This document shows positions 24,791 to 36,997 of a stretch of DNA of 64,000 nt, piece after piece. The position numbers and the translations under genes were made by a program. The first letter of the stretch is position 1; every line of letters begins with the position of its first letter. Origin of the DNA: Kryptolebias marmoratus (Eukaryota; Chordata; Actinopteri; Cyprinodontiformes; Rivulidae); NCBI RefSeq assembly GCF_001649575.2, contig NC_051443.1, forward strand, positions 22,319,982 through 22,383,981. The letters are read 5' to 3'. The notes under the pieces are model-generated. The model had not been told where the DNA came from. It saw only the letters and a program-made list of their open reading frames with translations, and did no database searches.

Positions 24791-25694
24791 TACACTCAGA
24801 GGGCCACTTTATTAGGAACACCTTGCTAGAACTGGGTTCGACCCCCTTTTGCCTTCAGAACTCCCTTAATTATTCATGTCATCGATTAAACAAGTTGTTG
24901 GAAACATGGAAACTTTCCTCAGAGATGGAAACTTTCCTCAGAGATTTAGTTCCATATTGACATAACAACATCATGCTGTTGCTGCATATTTACCAGCTGC
25001 ACATTATTGATGTGAGTCCCCTGTTCCATCACATCCCAAAGGTGATTAGTTGAGATCTGGTGACTGCAGAGGCCACTAGAGTTCAGTAAACTGAGACTCG
25101 TCAGAGTAGGTAGTATTTTTCCAGTTTCTTTTTGTCCTGTTTTGGTGAGTCTTTGTGAACTGTAGCTTTAGATTCTTGTTCTTAGCTGACAGGAGTGACA
25201 CCCGGTGTGGTCTTTTGCTTCTTTAGCCCATCTGCTTCAAGGTTGGATGTGTTGCCTATTTAGAGATGGTATACTTTTGTAACAAGTAGTTATTTGAGCT
25301 ATTGCCTTTCTGTCATCATAAACCAGTTTGCCTATTCTCCTCTGACATTCACATTTATTTATTTTTTGGTCCCCACAAATGCTACTCTAGATTTTTTTCT
25401 CTATTTTGTACCATTCTCTTAAAACCCTAGAGATGGTTGAGTGTAAACATCCTAGAAGGTCTGCAAGTTTTGAAGTACTCAGACCAGCATGTCTGGCACC
25501 AACAACCACACCATATTCAAAGTCACTTAAATACCCTTTCTTCTCCATTCAAATGTCTGCTTTGAACTACAGCAAGTCATCTTCACAACGACTGTATACT
25601 TAATGACATTGTATTGCTGCTATATGATGAGCTGATTAGCTTTTTGTGGTAAAAAGCAATCGAAAAGTGTACCTAATAAACTGGCCAGTGAGTA
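24791..25694 (-). mobile_element. Tc1/mariner (Tc1-like) transposon relic with internal deletion
   Basis: The ends are inverted copies: the left reads TACACTCAGAGGGCCACTTT then ATTAGGAACACC, and the right end on the minus strand reads TACTCACTGGCCAGTTTATT then AGGTACAC. TA dinucleotides sit at both ends, as expected for the TA-targeting Tc1/mariner group. At about 900 bp it is shorter than usual because the middle of the transposase, including the catalytic DDE region, is largely missing around 25080-25110. A 19-bp stretch (GGAAACTTTCCTCAGAGAT) is duplicated in tandem at about 24908-24945. It is a dead copy. Confidence 0.85.
25050..25548 (-). pseudogene. Tc1-like transposase, N-terminal domain then decayed remnant
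   Basis: On the minus strand an ATG at 25548-25546 starts a frame of 53 codons that ends at a TAG (25389-25387). It carries the paired-like helix-turn-helix start of Tc1 transposases: a LSDFE motif, then VVVGARHAGLS, LADLLG and a STISRVLREW helix. Beyond the stop, the frame-shifted remainder still shows pieces of the second DNA-binding region, such as RTGCHSCQLR-like and LTKTGQK-like matches (around 25135-25215). The catalytic core (DDE triad) is absent. No activity is possible from this copy. Confidence 0.75.
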
Positions 25695-27357
25695 TTCTTC
25701 TTGAATACAAGAACAAGTAATAATAAAAATAAATAAATACTCGATAATCACCCACACTTTACCCCACTAGGACTTTGACCTTGGTAGAAAAAAAATAAAA
25801 TAAAAATAATAATGTCTAATCAGCAGTTTTACTGAGGTTCTTCCAAGAATAATAAAAAAAAAAAAAACAGATGTTTTCCTGCAACAGAAACATTGTACCA
25901 AACACAATAACTGCAAACTGATTTTGTCAGACTCAGCTTTGTTAGCCTGTTCCTCTCAATCTTTTGCTTTTGCTTATAAATGCTCAAATTTCAAGCTTAT
26001 CTCTATGCAGGGGAGGGAAATTTGTCTTAGCTTTCATATTAAATTATCACAGAAGCAGACACTGTAGAAAAGTACACTCACATTTTAGGTAATGAGCAAA
26101 ATGACAGTGATTCTGTTGTCTTATTACAGTCAGTAATTAAGGCACTGATCTTGTAATTAAGCAGTGGCAGGTATCCTGTGCTCAGAATTCATCATCTGTT
26201 TCTATCCCACATGGTTGTGTTTTTCTTTTTTCTTTCTTTTTTTGTTTCTTCATAGGGATTTATTATGTTTGCTTACAAGTTTGTGAATTCTGGCTGTGTG
26301 ACTCTTTCAGTTTGTAGCTTTCATATGGCCCTCCATCTCTACTCAGTCTGTTGAGCTGTTTGTTTGCCTGTTTGTGTCTTGTCAGCCTCATCTTCCCGTT
26401 AATCCTCCTCTTTTAGTCTTTTTTCCCTTCTCACTGTCTCCCTCTTCTCTGCAGTTTCTGAAAAAAGGCACATGGCTCTTCATGCATAGGCTCTCTTTCT
26501 CTTGCAGCTCTGTGTTTTAGGGAAGAACTAATTTTCACCCTGTCAGATACTCTAAATGACGTCCCCTGCCATCATTGCAGGAACAAAGCTTAATGCAAAA
26601 TCAATATATCTCAGAGCATATTGTATCATATGAACACCGTTGCTTTTAACACAGCTATTGGTTGTAGTAGAATATTAGTTCTCAAGGGTTTTGAAAAGAC
26701 ATAAAATATTATTAATACTTAACAAAAAAGACCTAAAACACAGACAGTTTAAGTGTGTTTAATGCCAGGTTGTGACATGTAACCAAGAAAAAGAAATGAG
26801 ACAAATGAGTTCCAGTTGTAAAAATCCAGAATAATTATGTCACAATGTCAGTGATTCATTTCCTTTCTTTTTCATAGTAACATGACTGTATACTCCACAT
26901 TTTTTTATATCAAATGTGTTCACAATGTTACTGTACATTTTTATTTTGTGAACTGAGTACTTTCACTATTATGTCATTAAATTCATACTGTAAATTCCGT
27001 ATAGTGTCTTATATATTTTTAGTAAAACCAGTAAAAAATGTTAAATTTGCATGCACAAATTTGTATGACCCTAAACACATGTGATTTATGCTGGCATAAT
27101 GACTCACAATAAGAAACTGTTGGCTTGCCAATATGAAGTATTGAATAGAGATAAATGGTCAATTTCAAGGGAAGTAAGTGTTAATAGACAAAAAATTATT
27201 TCTGAAGACATACCTGTTAGAAAACTTATTTAAATGTAGATTAGGATGATTGTATGCTATTTTAGTTACCTGGATTACAAGATCGTGTCTTTATGGACTC
27301 ATTTTTATGCAAATCTCAATTATGGCAAAAATCAATGGTTTCACTTTTTTGCACTGC
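25695..27357. other. non-coding DNA, no gene seen
   Basis: AT-rich sequence with a pyrimidine-rich tract near 26215-26250 and 26380-26520. No exon or mobile element recognised. Confidence 0.5.
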
Positions 27358-27571
27358 AGCTGGGTGGAACAGTGGTCAGAGCTCTAAATTGTCTCTAGGT
27401 GTGAATGAGATTGTTAAAGGTTGTCTGTCTTGTTTCTATCTATGTGGCCCAGTGATGGGCTTGTGACCTGTCCAGGATGTACCCCACCTTGCACAATGAC
27501 TGCTGGAGATAAGCACCAGCTCCCCGTGACCTGGAAAGGAGAAGCGGGTAAGGAAAATAGATGGATGGATG
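27358..27571 (+). mobile_element. tRNA-like SINE, copy 1
   Basis: A GGTGGAACAGTGGTCAGAGCTC head (A-box-like) leads, after a deletion, to an AAATTGTCTCTAGGTGTGAA block, then GACCTGTCCAGGATGTACCC, a GCTGGAGATAAGCACCAGC block, and an ATGG tandem tail at 27560-27571. The same block order is seen in the copies at 28222, 36828, 49463 and 57062. It is typical of a fish SINE. Confidence 0.7.
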
Positions 27572-28221
27572 CGCTACAGCCTGTGATCATTCCAACTTAT
27601 TTTGCCAGCCTGGGTCACATAGGAAGAATATCATATTACCAAACATATGCAGTGAAATGCACACTTGCAGTTTATGTTTTCATGTCTAATTATTGATATT
27701 TACAATATGTCATATATTTTGGACAAACCTTATCTATAAAATTGCAATCGTGACCAAATGCTAATCTGTCCATTTTTCTGTGGGTTTTAAATGACTGTAA
27801 AATGTTGCACACAAATAATAGTACTAGTTTATATACCAGATTTTAAAAAAAAATCAATAATATCTGAAAATATATTGGGATATAAAACATATGGAACAAT
27901 AAAGAAATTAGTCTTTTAATCTTTTTATATCATTAATTCTTAACAATGTATTTGGACATGCATGTCCTCTTGCATTCTCAGGAGGGGCTCCAGCATCCTT
28001 TGTACCCCTACTTCTCTCCCACAGACCTGGTATTCACATGGGAATGAGAATTTATTCTCTGTTTATATGCCAAAAAAACACACACACAAAATTAAAGAAA
28101 ACAATAAATAAAATATTAAAACAACACTAATGCCACCACTACATAGGCTGCTATGTACGCTACATTGAAGAGTGACTTCCTAACTTAGCTAGTTCATTGT
28201 AGCATCATATAGCTCTCTTAG
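27572..28221. other. non-coding DNA, no gene seen
   Basis: AT-rich spacer between two oppositely oriented SINE copies. Nothing else recognised. Confidence 0.5.
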
Positions 28222-28490
28222 TCATCCACCCATTCATCCATCCATCCACTCACCCATTTTCTTTACCCACTTCCCTTCTCAGAGTCACAGGGAACTGGTG
28301 CCTATCTCCAGCCATTACTGTGCACATGCATGTTTTTGGTCTGTGGAAGGAAATCAGAGTACCCAGAGTAAACCCACGTAAGCACAGGGAGAACATGCAA
28401 ACTCCACTCAGAAAGGTCCAGCCTGGGAAGTGATCCTGCAACCTTCTTGCTGTGAAGCAAAAGCTCTAACCACTGCACCACTGTGCCACC
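28222..28490 (-). mobile_element. tRNA-like SINE, copy 2 (5' half complete)
   Basis: Read on the minus strand this begins GGTGGCACAGTGGTGCAGTG, which holds an A-box-like motif, followed by CTTCACAGCAAGAAGGTTGC with a B-box-like stretch, then GGAGTTTGCATGTTCTCCCTG, and ends in a CATCCATCC tail (ATGG repeats) at 28222-28250. The middle (the TGTCCAGG block) is missing. This copy best preserves the putative RNA polymerase III promoter. Confidence 0.75.
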
Positions 28491-31400
28491 TTCTGGAAAC
28501 TGTAGATCAGAGAATGGCCCTAAATTTGTAATTAAGAATGAGACAATAACTTTTAAGATGGTAAGTAAAGTAAAAAAAATAAACCACTTGGTGATCTATT
28601 TAATTCATTGCAAGGAAAATTGGTAGTGAAACCACCACTTCTAAATTTGAACTTTATCACCAATTATACTTAAATGTTATTACAAAGGCGATACACTAAT
28701 GAAAGTATTCACTGAATTGTAGTGAAGTTTTTAAAAAGCTCTATGTACAGAGCAGTCACAGTAGTTAGAAAATTTACCATATTTACAGTTCACAGCCACA
28801 AAACAAGCTTTGTTATCAGGCTGATGTCTCTGGAGATTCTGATATTTTAAGACATTATTTTCCTTGACATCTAAAACCCCACCTACAAAGCTTGTGTGCA
28901 TTTTTAACACGTCACAGATCAAAAAATCTTTGTAAGTCAGGTTGTCCAAAAAAAGAGACTCTTTGTTGATAGCAGTGTTCATTTTGAGCTTTGTGACTGT
29001 TTAAATGGTGAAGTGATGACTTGTACTTGTTACTCTCCAGAGACATTATTTAGATCCCCAGAAGTTATCAGCCTTGATGCAAATAAGAGCTTTACCAAAA
29101 ATAATATGCCACAAACTTTCAAAGACAAAGTTTGTGTGTCTTTGTCAATTGATGTTTAGCTCTATTTCCTGCACTGAGCTCATACATTTTTAGAGAACAA
29201 AGCTTTTTGGTGGCTAGAAAGAGGAAAAAGAGTTTAGTTGGCAGAGACAGATTTAGGGCAAAATGAGATTTGAATTCTGTTGTGTTCTTTAGGATGACCA
29301 CAAATGAGTAAAAAACTTTTGTCTGGTGTGAGGATCTGGGTTTTGGTTATGACATCTGGTGTCTGAAAAAAAAGATCAATGAATGCTATTGCTTTGACTT
29401 TGATTTTTTTAACACCCTGATAATGTATTCTGAAAGTGTGACATCCAAATAGAAGAATATAAAAAAACATGAAACCATCATCTTTAAAGAGTTCATTCAG
29501 ACCTTTTAACAAATTGCCAAAGCAAATTACATATTTAACATATAATAAAGATATACTTTTTCCATTTCTCTTCTATTACAGACAGAAGTTAATGTTTAAC
29601 ACAGTGCAAAGCAGAGTCTTCAGAGACAGAATTTCTCCATGATAAGAGTGAAATAACAACTCTGTCGGAGCTCTGCATAGGTTCAAGGGTCAGGGACTAT
29701 GCAACTTCCTTATGGTCTTCTTTGACAATTTTCGCCCATCTGGCCATTAAATCCCTGCCAGCACAGTCTCTACCCTGCAGAGCCAATGTGCTTTGATAAA
29801 TTTTGCCTATTATGCAGATAAATTAGTGGGCTGTTACAGCCTTGCACTCCACTATTTGGCTGGTGCCTGAGAGCAAGATGTCTGTCATTAGCCTGCCTAA
29901 ATGCCATTTTCCAAGCCTATCTTCTCCTAACATTAAGAAAAGGAGAGGAAAAAAAAGTGAGAGAGAGAGCGAGAGAGAGAGAAAAAACAAGCACAATTGG
30001 AAATGGATGAAGCACCAAAATAAATTAGTTTGACCCATGCAGCAAAACAAGACATTGGAGTTGACTACATGTTCAGAGGAAAATGAGTCTTATAAGATTT
30101 GCGGATAGGACGTGTTCATTATCAGGCTCAGTCACAGAGTTGGAGCTCACTGTTTCAGCCTGATTACTATTCAAGACTGCTGTGCTGTTTGCGAGATTCA
30201 GTCATTCATCTTCATACTGTACTTGGCTTTTACCCAGCAGATCTATCTTTAATGCCCCTTTGAGAAAAACTAAAATTGTGTGATCGTGTTTGAAAGAAAT
30301 AAAATACACAGTAAACAGCATAAATACAGATATATCGATAATAGTGGAGTGTTTTGCTTCTATTCAGTATTTGCTATTTATTACACTACGCTTTCAAATT
30401 GTTCCCAAAGAGCTACAATACACTTTATTCCAGAAGAATCATTCCTGCAGAATAAGGAAAAGCCCCTGCATATGCTGAATCTTAAAGGGAAAAATGCATT
30501 CTTAATATTATTTTTGGCAGTCACAACACCTGTTTTGAACTTTTGCATATTTGATCATTTTATGGCTGCAAATCAATCTGCTTGTGCGTGGGAGAGCAGA
30601 GGGGCAGAGCTCAGGTTGTGTTTATGCAGATCAGTGGAGCTTTAGTATCCATTCTGGCATGAAACTGCAAACGCAACAGAATGAAGCAGGTTGCGAGTCT
30701 AAGCCTTACTCCTGGCTTGCAGTAATAGCTCATTCTAATGGCTGCAAAATGACAATGTCCTGTGGGAAGAATGGCAGAAACATTTCATTTCAGTAAGTGC
30801 TCAAAAACAGCACATGTTCAGGTTCAAGTAACAAAGCTTTCTAGTGTTCATAATTATCAAAAGTGGAGCAAAGGATGAAATTAGTTGCCATTATTACAGA
30901 GCAGCTTTATCTATGTAGGAAAGTGGTTGGGGTGGATGGATAGGTCGACAAAACACTGCAATTTAAAGCAGGATATTTCTGTCTATACCCACACCTCATC
31001 TTTGGCTAAGAGCAAGGGCTGAGTCTAATGGCAGAAAAATAATACAGTTCTCTTGAGAAGACAATCAGACACTTATTTGAGTACTCAAAAACAAACATGT
31101 TTATGCTGAAATAACAAAGGTCTCCTGAATCCGCAGTAAATTTGATGTAATAAAGGAAATCATTTATTGAGTAATGCAAAATGCCAATCATAAAAGATGA
31201 ATGGGTAAACAAATGCTAGAATTTAATTCAAGAGAGGTCTGTTTTCAAGTGTTAACAAGCCTTGCCCTGATCCAATCAAGTATCATACTGGGGCTCTGAT
31301 CAAGACATTGTTTGGTGGATCAAGATCACAATATGCTTGCTATAAAACAGTATTTGAAAAGGAAATCTAGGTAGTGGCTGCAATTAGAGTATTTTGCAAA

Positions 31401-33999
31401 GGGATAGTAATAGCAGTTTAGTAGAAACTACCAAACTAGTTAGAGCTAAACCAATTCACTGCAAACAATTTGAACAAACTTTGGTTTTGGCTCCATCGAA
31501 CAAGACCTCAAGGTTTGTATTTCATTTCAGTTGGAAGCGACACATTGCAAGTCTTTGCCAGCTTAAATCTCAATATTCATCAGGTGAAAAGCTCACAGAT
31601 AAAAGTTTCCACTATTAAAAAGAAAAAATTACAACAACAAAACAGTATTACTTGAAGAGTGTTTAAAATTAACACTGAGTAACAAGCCCATCTGTATGGT
31701 TGTGAAAACTGCTTTTCATCATCTTTAAAACTTGATGGAATAGGAGTGGTTTCTGAAAAAAAAAAAAAAATCCAAGTCAAACAGCAAAGATATGAGCTTA
31801 CAGAAATGGAGGTAAGTATTTCTTTATTTAAACACATAGCATCTCTAGAAATGCAAGAAAGAAAAGGAACAAGTGAACAAAGTCAACTTTATTACNTCCT
31901 CGTTTCATAAGCAATACAAGGTTTTTTTTCAAGTTTCACAAACAAATGGTAAATGGAGTACAGGCTTAAATTGTCCCAGTAGGTATAAATGAAAGGGCAG
32001 GAATGATAGGTCAGAACCTGTAGAATTTAAAAGAGTTTAGTGAATACAAAAAAAAGAAAAAAAATCACAAAGAATAAGCTTAATATTTTGGCTTGTAGAG
32101 TATAGAAAGAGTCAATAAAGTGATGAAATAGCCAAGAGTATAGAGCAGATCGGGACAGATATACTGGATGATAAGCCACAGGTGCACAAAATCAATTATC
32201 ACTGGAGCCACCCAGACAGCAATGCCTAGGGAGAAGCACACAAAAAAGAAGACAAAAATAAAAATACTGCAGAAGGGAATGGAGACAAGAGGGATAGGAA
32301 CACACTGAAAGACTCTAACATGACTACAGTTTTTAAATAACCATCCTTTCTTTAAAAGGTTCAGAATTTTTGTCTTGAACCAAGGTCATACATTTACTAA
32401 AAAGCCATATCCACCTCTGTTGTGTTGGGATTATTCTCACTTCTCCTTTCCTCACCTCTTCCACTGTATGCTTTTAAGATGCCTTTCACCAAACTGATTG
32501 ATTTTGATTTAAAAGCTTTATAAAAAAAGAAAAAGCAATAAACAGCAAGAACACAAAACCATAGGCATACACTGGGCACTCAACCTATTCAAAGGACACT
32601 GACCACGCTTCAATCATTTTTTTTTCTTATTTTTCTTAACCATCCAACCTTTCTTTTTTGACCTCCAACCAATGCAGATTTCTAACAAACAGAAATTATG
32701 TTCCCTTTGAAATAAATCAGATTTTGTTGTTGTTGTTGTTTATAAATGTTGGCTGCCCACATCATTTTTGTTTTTTGTTCCCTGACATTACTAGTCTAAA
32801 TGTATATGTTGACTCCCCCCCCCCAAAAAAAAACATAAAATACATATTTTGTACCTTTTTTTGGTCAGAGGTATTATGCAAACTATTAGAAAAAGAATGA
32901 ATGAACTGATATCACCTTCTGTGAGTAACAGATTAATTTTGTTTTAGGAAAAAAATATTGTAAAATGAGATCACATCTTCAGGATAGTAGAATCATAAAA
33001 TAACGAATTTGTTTATCCTCTTTTTTAATTTTTAAGGTCAGATTTCCCCTACACCAAAGTAAAGAAAGACCTAATATAATAAAAGACATGTCACATGTAA
33101 TGTCTGTGTCCATCACATACTAAAGAAAAACCCCTTGCTACTTTGAAGCTTGAAGAAAAAATAAAAATCACTCACTATCTTGCTATTGTTCAAGCTATTA
33201 TTCACCATCTAGAAGCCTGTCATTTGTTATGACTAGCTCTGCTTTGCTTTGTTATGCTTTAATGAAGTTTGTATCTACGTTTAAATACAAAAAGTCTTAC
33301 CCTGTGAAAGATTTTAGAAAAGCCATTCCTCATTAAATTGTCAGACACCTTGAAAGACTCTGCTTCAGAACAAAGTACCAATTTAGGCATGAAGTGGTTC
33401 AGTTCAGGTAAGAAAAGTCTAGTTATGCAAATGCTGCAATTTCCCCAGGAAGGAGGTGGTTAAAAAATCAAAACCAGAAAAGTTATAAAAGATTTTAAAA
33501 AGAAAAAAAAAAAAAAACAACCTTGGTTTAATGTGTAATTTAGACCTTAAATGCCAGCAATATCCACTGTAAATACCATTTGCAACAGTGGCTTTAAATT
33601 GTCAATGCAGAAGTCATTGTCAATAATTTTTGCATTAAAAACAAACCAAAGAAAAAAAGAAAAGAAAAAAAACAGCTCAACTTTTTTTAAAGTTTCAAAA
33701 CAATCCATCTTAATGTAGCATTTGTTGTGTCACATGGTATATTTGACTGTTGGGTGAATTATAAATCTTGTTATAGTTTTTGTATCTGCTTATCGTGTAA
33801 AATGCTGATTCAGTATTCATACTGTGGTTTTCCTGTTTTTATTTATCTAATTGTTTTTTTCTTATCCATAGACTATTGTACATATGATTTTTGCAATCTA
33901 ACCATCCATATAATTCAGATCATTCAGGAGATGGTGTCATAACTTTTGTTTATCTTTTATATTTTTTATATTATTTACATTTATCTACAAATAGAAACT
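28491..33999. other. non-coding DNA, no gene seen
   Basis: More than five kilobases without a recognised exon. They include a GA-rich run (29955-29985), poly-A runs (31760, 33500) and one undetermined base at 31896. Chance frames of up to 121 codons occur (for example at 30280-30645 on the plus strand) but have no conserved look. Confidence 0.5.
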
Positions 34000-34260
34000 C
34001 CAAATACAGCGTACCTCCTCTATTTTTGACTACTTTTAGCTTCTACCTGGTCATTTGCTACTTTTAGCTAACCTTTTTTTCCCCTTTTGGCTGCTTGTTT
34101 TACAACTTTTAAATTTTAGTTAGCTACTTTTAGCCTGTAGCAACTGTTTTGCTATTTTCATCTTTTTGCTAGCCTTTTTTTACTTTGAGCTTTCAGTTAG
34201 CTTTTAGCTACTTTTGGCTTTCATAACTCAATTTCAGCTGTTTCAATAAATTGCAGAATA
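34000..34260. repeat. degenerate TAGC/CTTTT-rich short repeat
   Basis: Motifs such as CTACTTTTAGCT, TAGCTACTTTTAGCC and GCTACTTTTGGC recur irregularly over about 250 bases. This looks like a decayed tandem array with a unit near 20-30 bp. Confidence 0.55.
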
Positions 34261-35623
34261 GGCATTTAGTACTAGGCTTTTACACTGTATTTTTACAGTC
34301 ATAATTTTATATGTATGTCTGACTTCACTATTTTTATTTTTTCTCAAGTAACTAAGCTGTTAAAAATGAACTATTCTGCAGCTAAAGAATGCATTTTTTC
34401 AGCATTTGATCATAATTATTAGAACTTGAATACACAGATGTTGCTTAGAGCACCTGCTGACTTGTCAATTCCAAACTTTAAATTATATCACAACATTTTA
34501 TAAAACAAGTACACTTGTGCACTCACACCATGCGTAGAGTACTGGGGCAGAAACACACATCCATTAAGTGCGGTTCTTATGATGTAATCTTTTGGCTTTG
34601 GGGCTATGATCTTTTCATACTTTTCCACACAGATCACATCAGTGAATAACCTCCATTTCATGACATTTATTGAAGCCAGACTGTCAAGCTCACAGAGGCA
34701 CAAAGATGATGAACTCTCACATAATAATGCAAGTGTTAAATGTGTGTCACACATGCATGGTCTTGAAAAGTGGCGAGCTTATCAATCAATCTGCAGGGGG
34801 TTTAACAGCACCACCGTTTACCCTCTATTACACTTTCCTGTCCTGGGTTTCTGGGGGTCAAAAACACATGCAAAGCTTTAACATTTTTGCTCATGAATCT
34901 TAAATGACATTTCAAGGGCTAGATACTTAACAAATCTGCAACATTCTTTCCCTCTAATGCTCTATTGCATTACATAAGATTATATTTGATGTATACCAAG
35001 CTAAAAAATGAATTCATAAAACAGCAAGAAGAATTTAAAAAATGAATCATTAACAAGAGTTATCAACAAAGCATTCACTAAAACTTTCCAAATGCCTATA
35101 TGGTTGAAAAATATATCTAAAGATTATTTTTAACTGCAGAGTCTAATGTCTCAGGTCAGCAAATATTATAACTGTCAAATTATTAGATTATTTGACTTGT
35201 CTGACCACATGAACAACTGCAATGATATTACCGCTGCAGCAGCCTGTGATGAGAACAATTTTTTTCCTTTTTTTTTTTTAATGGCAGCCAAGTGATCAGT
35301 AAAAATGCTTTAAACTTTTTATTTGGCCTTCAGGTTGACCACTACAAGTGTTTCATTTACACGTGTATTCCAAAAGTTTGGTTTCATCTTTTGAGCTGCT
35401 CTTTGGATATCTTTATGGTGTGCTATGATTTGATTAGCATGATACTAAGAGGCAACTACCTTTTGACACAGACTAGACTATTAACTCTTTGCTTAAGCCT
35501 CATCTGTTTGGTAAATTATACCCTTTTTGAAGTTATCCCAATTTAACCTGGAAGAGCTGCCCAACAAGACTGGAGTGCAAGACATTTCTCATTTGTACTT
35601 CATCCTCATCATCATCATCATTA

Positions 35624-36140
35624 TCATCGGTGGTCACTCATTGTTGAGTATGACTGGCCTCCTTCCTGATGCTCGTAGGTCCTTAGGTGGCTGACAAGGC
35701 TAATCCTGGAGATGCATATTTTAGTGCAGTGTAGACATGGGTAACTGGTGATGGTGGCTTTGGGTTTGGTCTTTTGACCGAGGTTCTTTTCTATCAAACT
35801 CTGGGTTTGTTTTCAACATCATGATGGAAGTCCTCACTGTACAGTGCAGCACTCTCTGGGACAAATGATCTCCAGGTTACCCTATTGGTTACTGCATCTT
35901 CTCAGGTCTTGAGGTCTATGTGTCATTTTATGTTTTTTTTTTAAAATAGTGTCCTTGCACCTTTTCTTTTGACATATTTGGAGATGTTTTGCTACTACAA
36001 GCTGTGAGTACAGGACTCGGGAGGTAGGAGTCAGACATACAGATCAGTATTAGTATTAGCCCAGTCCATCGAAGCAAGTGCTGGGCATTATTGGCAGTGA
36101 TGGTGGGGATGTCAGCCTCCTCCAGGACATTTGTACTTAC
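35624..36140 (-). pseudogene. LINE reverse-transcriptase ORF, C-terminal end, degenerate
   Basis: The minus strand carries decayed pieces of a familiar non-LTR retrotransposon C-terminus. In order: TNVLEEADIPTITA, QHLLRWTG (usual form LRWAGH), and MSDSYLP-like text (about 35990-36135); a KKT-type basic stretch; then, after frame breaks, a clean 40-codon end. That end has a C-x2-C-x12-H-x5-H zinc-finger-like motif beginning YPCLHC and finishes at a TGA at 35624-35626. A (GAT)n microsatellite (35600-35622) follows on the element's 3' side, as often seen for such LINEs. The catalytic FADD region is not present, so the copy is 5'-truncated. The clade is not certain. Confidence 0.75.
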
Positions 36141-36827
36141 CACATAGGGGCACTGTTTTCCCTCATTTTGAAGTGTAAAAAATGCAATAAAGGAGTTGCA
36201 AATGTAACAACAACAGTCTTGCATATTGGTAAGTTTTTTTTTTTTTTAATGACAGCTGTAGTTTGAAAAATTGGTCTCCAGAATTGAACACCACTGCAAT
36301 TAATATAAACATGCCACCTTTTTATTTTTTGCTGATGGTGTTTTAGTCTTGTGACAAAGGTAATAATATCAGTGGATCTTAAATTTATTATTTTTACATA
36401 GAGGCAAGTAGTTCATATTTTTAGAAATAAATTTGGTAACAAGATTGCTTTTCCCCCCCTATTTTTAGTCATTGTCCACACAGATGCATGGTTTAAACAG
36501 CTGCTTTGCATTTCTTTGCTTTTGCTCTGTAATTTATATATTCTACTCAAGGGCTCTGGGAAGGTGATTATTTTAGTTGAGAAGAGTTAAACAGGTGATT
36601 CTTAGGTGAATTAAAGTATGTGTTTTTTAGGCTTATGTACCTTGCCTAAATAATAAATTCTCTAAGGAGGTTGTGGGACCACATCACTGGTTCTCTTTAT
36701 TTTTTTTAAGAGCTACATATCTCATGACTTGAGAAAAACAACACAGTTCATTCTAAATTCTGGCAAAAGAGCTAAGCTATCATTTTCAAATCATAGCATG
36801 CTATATATGTTTTATTTCTATGTGACA

Positions 36828-36997
36828 ATGCAGTGAGACAGTGGTTTGCCCTGTTGCTTACAACAAGAAGGTTTTGGGTTCATATATTGGCTGGTGCCTA
36901 TATGTGTGGCATTTGGCTGTTCTTTTTGAATGTGTACATTTTTCCAGGTACTCCTGTTTCCTTACAAACCCAAACCAGAGCACCCAAAAACATGGTT
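36828..36997 (+). mobile_element. tRNA-like SINE, copy 3 (5' half)
   Basis: CAGTGAGACAGTGGTTTGCC is followed by AACAAGAAGGTTTTGGGTTC, which has B-box-like spacing, then GTGTACATTTTTCCAGGTAC and a CTTACAAACCCAAACCAGAG block. The 3' half and tail are missing. It is old and diverged. Confidence 0.6.

Noticed and set aside
30280..30645. 121-codon plus-strand frame
   Set aside because: AT-rich codon use, no family resemblance and no conserved-looking splice boundaries.
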